DNA of 41,089 nt from Gammaproteobacteria bacterium (lineage in GTDB: Bacteria > Pseudomonadota > Gammaproteobacteria > Xanthomonadales > Xanthomonadaceae): NCBI GenBank assembly GCA_025352045.1, contig JANXUD010000096.1, positions 1 through 41,089 of the forward strand, given 5' to 3'. The position numbers were made by a program, and so were the translations under genes. Numbering within the stretch: position 1 is the stretch's first letter; every line of letters begins with the position of its first letter. Below, one piece after another: positions 34,201 through 41,089 of this stretch. The notes below the pieces were generated by a model. The model was not told where the DNA came from and searched no databases. It saw only the letters and a list, made by a program, of their open reading frames with translations.

Positions 34201-34500
34201 CCACCACCATCCAGTCGGGTTTTTCTCGGAACCAAGCAGAAATCGCTCATTCTTTTGGCCAAATGCAGGCCTCCTGGTCCCTGGGCTTTTCTGGGCCATG
34301 GGTGTCACCGCCCATGACTCGCGTTTTCTCCAAGTCGGCCGGTCGGGCAAAAAGGTGGGCCAGCTTTCGCCCCCAAGTTCGAGTGCCTGTCAGACCTCCA
34401 TCCAGTCGGGTGATTTTCCAAACCTAGAGAAATCGCCCATTCTGTTGGCCATGCATGCCTCCCTGACGGCCAATCTGAGTCGGTTTGGGGCTTTCCTCGG
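34194..34500 (+). repeat. rtT-like tRNA-Lys 3'-end repeats, second cluster
   Basis: CCACCATCCAGTC at 34204-34216 and CCTCCATCCAGTC at 34395-34407 are 191 bp apart; the second follows AAGTTCGAGTGCCTGTCAGA, again T-arm-like. The start of the unit repeats: AGAAATCGC, then CATTC, TTGGCCA and GCCTCC occur after both copies. The end of the unit (TTTTCTCCAAGTCGG, then AAAAAGGTG) matches the end of the first unit behind tRNA-Lys (TTTTCTCTAAATCGA, then AAAAAGGTG). Confidence 0.7.
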
Positions 34501-34659
34501 CGTAGTCGTCAGGGTGTTGATGTCTGCCTTCGGCCAACTGCGGACTGTCGCAGGGCGCAACTTGAAGCAAGCTGCCGCTCTGGCGGCCGCTCTGGCGGCC
34601 GCGCGGCTGGCTCAAGAGCACGATTTATTCCTAGTCGGCGATCTCACTGCTGCGCACGC
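34501..34659. other. Gap between the second repeat cluster and the sigma factor gene
   Basis: Holds a short direct repeat GCTCTGGCGGCC twice in tandem (about 34577-34601). No gene or terminator identified. Confidence 0.4.
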
Positions 34660-35199
34660 TCAGGTCTTCGGGCACATACCCGGACCGAGGAGATACTCCT
34701 GTACGAGCGACCGCGCACGATGCAATCGACTCTTGATCGCTCCGGGCTGCTCGTCGAGCCGCTCGGCCATTTCGGCGATCGTGCACTCCTCGAAATCGCG
34801 CAACAGGATGACTTCGAGGTAGTGCGCCGGCAGCGACTCGAGAGCGTTGGCAAGATCGATCCGTAACGCGTCGTCGGTCCCGCATGCCAACTGATGCTGC
34901 GCAAGATCCTCGTCGAGAGGATCGTTCTTGAACATCATCCGCGCAAGCCTTTGGCACTCGCGCCTGATGACCGTAAAAATCCAGGAGGAAAAAGCTACCG
35001 CTGCTTTGAGCCCCTTGACCTTGCGCGAGATGACCAGAAGCGCCTCCTGGACCGCATCATCGACATCGCTGGCCTGACAATGCTTGTACGCGTATCGACG
35101 GACGTCTGCCTGGCATGCGGCCAAGAGGCGCCCGATGGCGGCGGGATCGCCGGTCTGAGCGGCAAAGATCAGATTGTCCCGGTCGATCCCGCCATTCAT
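34660..35199 (-). CDS. ECF-type RNA polymerase sigma factor
   Basis: The product is 179 aa. Region 2 spans about 20-90, with the SDVDDAVQEALLVISRKVKGL core and WIFTVIRRECQRLAR for -10 recognition and melting. Region 4 spans about 110-170, with LESLPAHYLEVILLRDFEECTIAEMAERL and a helix-turn-helix ending AIKSRLHRARS. It would direct RNA polymerase to a small set of promoters. No anti-sigma gene is adjacent. The only partner is a small DUF2892 membrane protein 3 bp upstream on the same strand, so the two form an operon. Confidence 0.9.
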   Translation of the reverse strand: MNGGIDRDNLIFAAQTGDPAAIGRLLAACQADVRRYAYKHCQASDVDDAVQEALLVISRKVKGLKAAVAFSSWIFTVIRRECQRLARMMFKNDPLDEDLAQHQLACGTDDALRIDLANALESLPAHYLEVILLRDFEECTIAEMAERLDEQPGAIKSRLHRARSLVQEYLLGPGMCPKT

Positions 35200-35202
35200 C
35201 GG

Positions 35203-35412
35203 TCAGTGATCCTTGTCGAGCTTGCGACCGGCCATCGCGCACATGGGGCAAAAGCCCAACAGGCCGGTCATGGAAAGCATGGCGCCCATGATGCCAGCAC
35301 CGACGGCAAGTGACGATCCGCCCCAATTCGACCAAGCAACGGCCAACGCCATCACGCCCATGAGCACCCGTAGTGCACGTTCCCAGCCCGGTATGTTTTT
35401 GACGTAGAACAT
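35203..35412 (-). CDS. DUF2892 (YgaP-type) small membrane protein with CPMC motif
   Basis: The product is 69 aa. The N-terminal MFYVKNIPGWERALRVLMGV and two hydrophobic helices (about 12-30 and 33-52) are typical of DUF2892. The C-terminus has GFCPMCAMAGRKLDKDH, with two cysteines spaced CxxC at the membrane border, which could be a redox or metal site. AGGGAG lies 6 nt before the ATG and fixes the start; the frame is open further upstream without homology. First gene of a two-gene operon with the ECF sigma factor. Confidence 0.85.
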   Translation of the reverse strand: MFYVKNIPGWERALRVLMGVMALAVAWSNWGGSSLAVGAGIMGAMLSMTGLLGFCPMCAMAGRKLDKDH

Positions 35413-35589
35413 GTCTTTCTCCCTGGATTGTTTTGCAATTGAGGACTGCCCTCGGAAGCCAAGAGGCGGCTTGGGTGCAAAACGGTTCGCGGGAGGAGAA
35501 AAAAGTTTCGATGGTCGGCATGGCTCAACTAACACCTGCCGTTGTCAAATGACCGCAATGGACCACCCAGAAGCAGGCGTCCGTACCGC

Positions 35590-35650
35590 GCCTGACGCCT
35601 GGATCAAGCTGAAGCCGCGAAGCGGCTTGGGCTGGAATGATTTGCCGGGC
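35590..35650 (-). other. Integron-type attC site (59-base element) A
   Basis: Read on the minus strand, the site runs R'' GCCCGGC, then AAATCATTCCAGC, a stem AAGCCGC-TTC-GCGGCTT, then AGCTTGATCCAGGC, and R' GTCAGGC. This is the layout of classic 60-bp attC sites. R' matches GTTRRRY at 6/7 and R'' matches RYYYAAC at 5/7 (AA replaced by GG). It begins 15 bp after the stop of the 163-aa gene, as expected for the attC of a cassette. Confidence 0.78.
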
Positions 35651-35665
35651 GACGTGCGAGGCCAA

Positions 35666-36157
35666 TCATTTCAGGTGTGGATGCAAAGCCTTGTGATGGC
35701 TGGTGCTGAGTTCATGGTCCACGTACGCAACGAATCGTGGACTGAACATTTCCTTTGCATCCGCCCACCAGATACGGCCGCTCTTACTTGCGATCACGGA
35801 CAAGTTTGCACGCGCGAAACCTTGTATAAGCCCGATATCTACGAGGTTTAATGCGCGCTGGTAGTACACACCTTCGAATCTTCGAGTTGCCATGACAAAT
35901 GCGATGTAGAGCCTTGCCCGCTCGAGTTCCGTCAGGCTGTTCTCATCGGCGCTGGCCTTTAGGGAAATAGCAACCAGGCTTTCGTTTTCTGCCCACACCT
36001 GGGAATTGCTGCTCAGGCTTTGAATCAAATTCTGGATAGTTGAGGCCTTAACGGCCTTGGTGCCTTGGCGAAGCTGCATCGCAACAAACAAGAGCGACAC
36101 GATAACGCCTATCGCGGCGGCAAGTTGGGACAGGTCTGCCAGTGTCTTAAGGTTCAT
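35666..36157 (-). CDS. Cassette-borne hypothetical membrane-anchored protein
   Basis: The product is 163 aa. One N-terminal hydrophobic helix (about 7-27, DLSQLAAAIGVIVSLLFVAM) is followed by a helical soluble domain: QLRQGTKAVKAS, LTELERARLYIAFVMATRRFE and IWWADAKEMFSPRFV. Proteins of this plan (short anchor, QLRQ-T-A motif, then a helical domain with a conserved Trp pair) are common uncharacterised proteins in marine and soil proteobacteria. No enzyme motif is visible. The start is the ATG at 36157, 14 bp after the R' box of attC B; the stop is 15 bp before attC A. Gene and sites together form a complete integron cassette of about 580 bp. Confidence 0.75.
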   Translation of the reverse strand: MNLKTLADLSQLAAAIGVIVSLLFVAMQLRQGTKAVKASTIQNLIQSLSSNSQVWAENESLVAISLKASADENSLTELERARLYIAFVMATRRFEGVYYQRALNLVDIGLIQGFARANLSVIASKSGRIWWADAKEMFSPRFVAYVDHELSTSHHKALHPHLK

Positions 36158-36171
36158 GGTTTTCGCGAGTC

Positions 36172-36278
36172 GCCTGACACCTGAATTGAGCCCCAGACTC
36201 TGCGGAGGCAATAGGAATGAAGAAGGACCTTCGAAGTCTGCCGCCATGAACGGTGTTCGGTTAAATGAATTGTTGGAT
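36172..36278 (-). other. Integron-type attC site B
   Basis: On the minus strand it runs R'' ATCCAAC (7/7 to RYYYAAC), then AATTCATTTAACC, a long imperfect palindrome including AGACT/AGTCT, then GGCTCAATTCAGGT, and R' GTCAGGC. R' is identical to that of attC A. At 107 bp it is within the attC size range. It stands immediately upstream of the 163-aa gene in cassette orientation. Confidence 0.75.
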
Positions 36279-36763
36279 GCGGGGCGTGAGTAGTCCCATA
36301 CCCGGGATCCGCTGCTGTAACCAAAAGGCGGGCATCGTTCTGCCGGTAGTCGGAAAGCCGTGCCCACGGGTGTTCACGGAACGCCAAGGGTTGCCTCCTT
36401 CGGGCAATGCTTGTTGGCGAGTCTAGGCCGCGGCTCACCGCTGGGCAATTCGTCACCCTCACGGCGTTCGGCCCACCCTGCAAACCGCGGCAAGGGCGAC
36501 GTTTCCCGGCTGACGCCCAGGCGGCGAAAGCCGTGCTGCGTGAGGCCATCCAGATCCAGGAACACCTGGCGGCGCAGGACGCATTGCCGCAGAAGCTGAT
36601 CGAAGAACTGGTGGATCGAAAAGCGCCCCGGGACCACGCAGACGCGGTTCCCCCCAGCAATCCAATGACGGGACGTAGAGGAGCATTCGGCAGATCGCCA
36701 TGCAAACGGGGCCTTGGCTTGGCCGCATCCAGTCCCGTCGATGACGCCCTGGCAGGCGCCGGG
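36279..36763. other. Stretch between attC B and the RNB gene; palindrome and possible gene end
   Basis: No supported complete gene. A nested palindrome lies at 36382-36419 (CGCCAA/TTGGCG outside, TTGCC/GGCAA inside). A plus-strand frame at about 36505-36660 reads ADAQAAKAVLREAIQIQEHL, then PQKLIEELVDRK, which looks like genuine helical protein but has no start nearby and runs on without homology. It may be the 3' end of a lost gene. Confidence 0.4.
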
Positions 36764-38248
36764 TCAGAGGCCCGGGCTTGCCGCGACGATCTCGAAGCGT
36801 GTCAGCCGGCGTGAAGGATCGGCCTCGACCAGTCGCACGGTGACATCCGCGCCGAGGACCAATTCGGCGGTGGTGCTCACGCCTGCCTCGATCGCCGGTT
36901 CGCGCAGCATGACGACGCCGCCGTGCGCTGCGTTGCCCGCTGGTTGAGCGCGCGGGTTTCCGTTGCCTGACACTTCGATGATTGCCCCTGCGAAGGTCTC
37001 GCCGATGCGCGGCGCCATGATCACCGCTTCGGTCAGGTCGATCACGGCGCGCTCGTACTGGCGGGCGCGATGGTCCGCCGCCTGCATGGTCGGCGGGAGG
37101 CCCGGCAAGGCGGCCAGCACCCAGACCGGAACCGGCTGCTTCGCGCACAGTGCGACGCACACTTCGCCCGCGTAGCGATCCGCCAGCCGGCGCAGGGGCG
37201 CGGTGACATGGGCATATTCGGCGGCCAGCGCCGAGTGCATGGGCTGGTCGGGAAGGGCACCGTTGAAGGCGGCGTAACCGGCGCCGCGCAGGACAGTGGT
37301 GCAGGCCGTCATCATGGCGACGTGCGCATCCTGCGCGGGGTCGAGGGTGCGGATGAAATCGGGATAGGACTGCGCGTCCGGCCACGCGATGCCGAGCGCC
37401 TGCGCAGTCAGGCGCAGGCGCTGGATGGATCGTGGATCCGGCGGCGGCAGGGTGCGCAGCAGGCCGACCTTGGCCTGGACCATCAACCTGGCCCCGGCCA
37501 TGCCGGTCAGCAACGAAATCTGTGCGTTCCAGTCCTCCACCGGATGATTGACGCGATAGGCCAGTTCCCAGCGTCCGTCGGCGAAGCGGATCTCCTGTTC
37601 GGGCAGGGCGAGGCTGACGCCGCCGCGCGCCTGCTCGAGCCGCTGGCGCAGCTCGCCAACCGCCTGCAGGACGCCCCACATCGGGTCCGCGTCGCCGGCA
37701 TCGATGCGTTGCTGGACACCTGCGTAATCGAGCTTGGCTCGGCTACGGACCCGCGCGCGACGCACGTCGGTCGCGATGATCTCGCCGCTGGCGTCCAGGT
37801 CGATAGTCCACAGCAAGGCCGGGCGGAGCTGGTCGGGCAACAGCGAGGCCGCGCCTTCGGACAACACCGGGGGGTGCAGCGTGATGCGCGAGTCCGCGCC
37901 ATACAGGGTCACGCCGCGCCGATGCGCCTCCATGTCCACCGGGTCGCCCGCAGTGACGAAGGCGGCGACGTCGGCGATGGCGTAATACACGCGATAGTCG
38001 CCGCCGAGGCGCTCGAGGTACATGGCCTGGTCAAGGTCCATCGATCCGGGAGGATCGATCGTGACGAAGGGCAGGTCGGTGCGATCCAGATCGGGCAGTC
38101 GCGGATTGGCCGCGGCGTGCGCGGCGGCGGCCTCGACCTCGGGCGGAAAGGCCAGCGGCAGTTGCAGCTCGCGCTGGATGCCTGCGATGCCTTCTTCGAA
38201 GCTGAAGTCACCCGAGGGCTGGATGTGGATGCGTTGGGTCGTCGGCAC
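36764..38248 (-). CDS. RNB-domain exoribonuclease (RNase II/R family, short form)
   Basis: The product is 494 aa, against about 640-810 for RNase II and RNase R. The RNB domain covers about 50-400: FVTIDPPGSMDLDQAMYLERL holds the metal-binding Asp65, Asp71 and Asp73, and TAPLRRLADRYAGEV is the later conserved motif. Gln74 stands where RNase II has a fourth Asp, as in many DPPGSxDLDQ-type relatives. The N-terminal cold-shock domains are missing, and a degenerate S1-like region lies at about 410-494. It probably degrades single-stranded RNA 3' to 5'. Same strand as the phosphodiesterase upstream. Confidence 0.88.
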   Translation of the reverse strand: MPTTQRIHIQPSGDFSFEEGIAGIQRELQLPLAFPPEVEAAAAHAAANPRLPDLDRTDLPFVTIDPPGSMDLDQAMYLERLGGDYRVYYAIADVAAFVTAGDPVDMEAHRRGVTLYGADSRITLHPPVLSEGAASLLPDQLRPALLWTIDLDASGEIIATDVRRARVRSRAKLDYAGVQQRIDAGDADPMWGVLQAVGELRQRLEQARGGVSLALPEQEIRFADGRWELAYRVNHPVEDWNAQISLLTGMAGARLMVQAKVGLLRTLPPPDPRSIQRLRLTAQALGIAWPDAQSYPDFIRTLDPAQDAHVAMMTACTTVLRGAGYAAFNGALPDQPMHSALAAEYAHVTAPLRRLADRYAGEVCVALCAKQPVPVWVLAALPGLPPTMQAADHRARQYERAVIDLTEAVIMAPRIGETFAGAIIEVSGNGNPRAQPAGNAAHGGVVMLREPAIEAGVSTTAELVLGADVTVRLVEADPSRRLTRFEIVAASPGL

Positions 38249-38326
38249 GTTGGCTTATCCTGTTGGCATCGGCGGGCGGGCGGTCCGACCGGATCGGCGA
38301 GGCCGTGCTCTGCGGAATATACCGCG

Positions 38327-39314
38327 CTAGGACAAGCGGACGGTTTGCCGGCGGCGCACGGCGGTGATCGCCCACAGCGGCGCGAACAGCAGCGCAAGCC
38401 CGAGGGTCCAGGTCAGGTCGGGATGGGTCCGGCACCAGACGCGGACATGCTGGCGGTCGTAGAACGCGCCGCTTTCGCTCAGCCGATGCAGCCACGCGCC
38501 CTTCTGCCGATGGCAGCTCGCGGCGTTGTTGGTGACCGCGATGTCCACGCCCTGCTCGAACACGCGGTCGCAACTGGCCTTGAACCGTTCCTCGGTGAAC
38601 TGGTAGCGCCAGGCATCCACGGAGACCAGCTTGCCCTGCGCATGCAAGGCGGCGATGGACTGGCTCGACAGCTGGTCGCGACCCAACTCCACGATCCGCA
38701 GGAGAGGATCGCGCGCATCGAGGATCCAGTGCATTGCAGCAGGCGACTTGGCACTGGCCATCATTGCGATGTCCGGTGACACGCTCCGCACCAGCTGGTA
38801 GGCACGCTGGCTGTCGCGCACCTGGAAGTAGACCCAGCCGGCCGCGCCATGCGCTTGCACCAGGCGCGCTGCAGGCTGTGAGACCTCGTCGGTCTTCAGC
38901 TCAGCGCTGATCATGCGGCTTCCACCGACCAGGTCCAGCACGTCCGAGAACAGGGCGATCCGCTCGCCATTTGTCAGGTTGCAGGCGAGCAGGTCGCGGT
39001 ACGAGGTGCCCTCGACGGTGCCCTGGCAGTCGGATTTCCCGGGGAGTGCGTCGTCGTGGAAGACGACCACCTTTCCGTCCGATGTCAGTCGCAGGTCCAG
39101 CTCGAGGATGTCTGCATCCGTCGTCTGAAGGGCTTGCGCGAACTGGACCAGCGTGTTGGGCTTGCCGAATTCGCCGCCCCGATGCGCAGCCACCAGCGGA
39201 GGCTGCAGGCGATCGAGGATGGATTCGTTCCGGGCCAACGCTGGATGAACGGCGAGCAGGAGCGCCAGGACACCCGCGGCAAGGGTGCGCGGTCGTCCGC
39301 CGGGGAAACTGCAT
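38327..39314 (-). CDS. Glycerophosphodiester phosphodiesterase family protein, start in another frame
   Basis: The frame from about 39300 down to 38327 encodes a signal-like LAAGVLALLLAVHPALA. The GDPD domain follows, with LVAAHRGGEFGKPNTL, then ILELDLRLTSDGKVVVFHDD and ISAELKTDE (catalytic His and metal-binding Glu/Asp). Near the C-terminus is a membrane helix (TWTLGLALLFAPLWAITAV), so the protein is probably anchored with its domain outside the cytoplasm. No ATG, GTG or TTG lies in this frame at a sensible place. An ATG at 39314 reads MQFP and would continue perfectly if one C of the CCCC at 39302-39305 were absent. Either a frameshift or a non-standard start. Without the signal, a GTG at the LVAAHRGG stretch is possible. 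Confidence 0.75.
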
Positions 39315-39435
39315 GCAATGGTGTTCGTGGAAATGTCCCGGCCGGCCGCCGCCGGGTCGGCAACGTGTCGGGGACATGGTGCGACAAGGACCTTTCCCGG
39401 CGGTTTCCCCCGGCTTTCGCCAATGGAAAGGCAGG

Positions 39436-41089
<1,654 letters not shown>

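Noticed and set aside
33977-34210. 77-codon minus-strand frame
   Set aside because: No start signal or motif, and it overlaps the second repeat cluster; a plus-strand frame there looks no worse.
36382-36419. Third attC site
   Set aside because: The palindrome ends are CGCCAAC and CTTGGCG, which do not fit the R boxes (RYYYAAC/GTTRRRY), and no cassette-like gene adjoins it.

Overview
The window reads as a chromosomal segment of a GC-rich gammaproteobacterium of the Xanthomonadaceae/Lysobacteraceae type (Lysobacter, Luteimonas, Xanthomonas relatives). The evidence is gene order and protein character: pilS beside sucCD, a yebC-ruvC-ruvA-kup-ruvB-ybgC-tolQRAB-pal-cpoB-queE-queC run, DUF3011 secreted proteins, and a dispersed palindromic repeat with core GTGGGAGCGGCTTCAGCCGC. 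The genus is inferred; no 16S gene is present.

Positions 1-6100: the 5' end of pilS (minus) faces sucC-sucD, followed by nadE and a polytopic GT-C-like membrane protein, all plus and tightly packed. Positions 6150-15750: bamD (minus) diverges from rluD-pgeF; then clpB behind a heat-shock-type promoter, a YbaL-type cation/proton antiporter (minus), a YheS-type ABC-F ATPase and an FmdB-type zinc ribbon protein. Positions 15790-17300: a two-way terminator and two minus-strand DUF3011 genes, the second apparently frameshifted. Positions 17440-31690: aspS, a small esterase, yebC, the ruv cluster with kup inside it, the complete Tol-Pal envelope operon, and queE-queC for queuosine synthesis. These are core genes, many with 1-4 base overlaps that imply translational coupling.

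Positions 31760-36760 are accessory. A tRNA-Lys(UUU) gene is followed by diverged units of about 192 bp that repeat the 3' end of the tRNA, comparable in layout to the rtT repeats behind E. coli tyrT. Between two sets of these units lies an AT-richer patch with a 19-codon remnant of a type I methyltransferase (hsdM) start, a truncated ORF coupled to a four-helix membrane protein, and other fragments. Next come a small ECF sigma factor with a DUF2892 membrane protein, and then a gene bracketed by two integron-type attC sites: a gene cassette with no integrase in view. Positions 36764-41089 return to core-like minus-strand genes: an RNB-domain ribonuclease, a glycerophosphodiester phosphodiesterase with an anomalous start, and recQ (cut by the window edge).

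The most interesting signals are the attC-flanked cassette, the rtT-like tRNA-Lys repeats, and the palindromic repeat that has entered coding sequence: an in-frame insertion in the ABC-F gene and a substitute C-terminus and stop codon for aspS. Several genes (rluD, the ABC-F gene, ruvB) have a -10-like box only 6-7 nt before the start codon and look leaderless.
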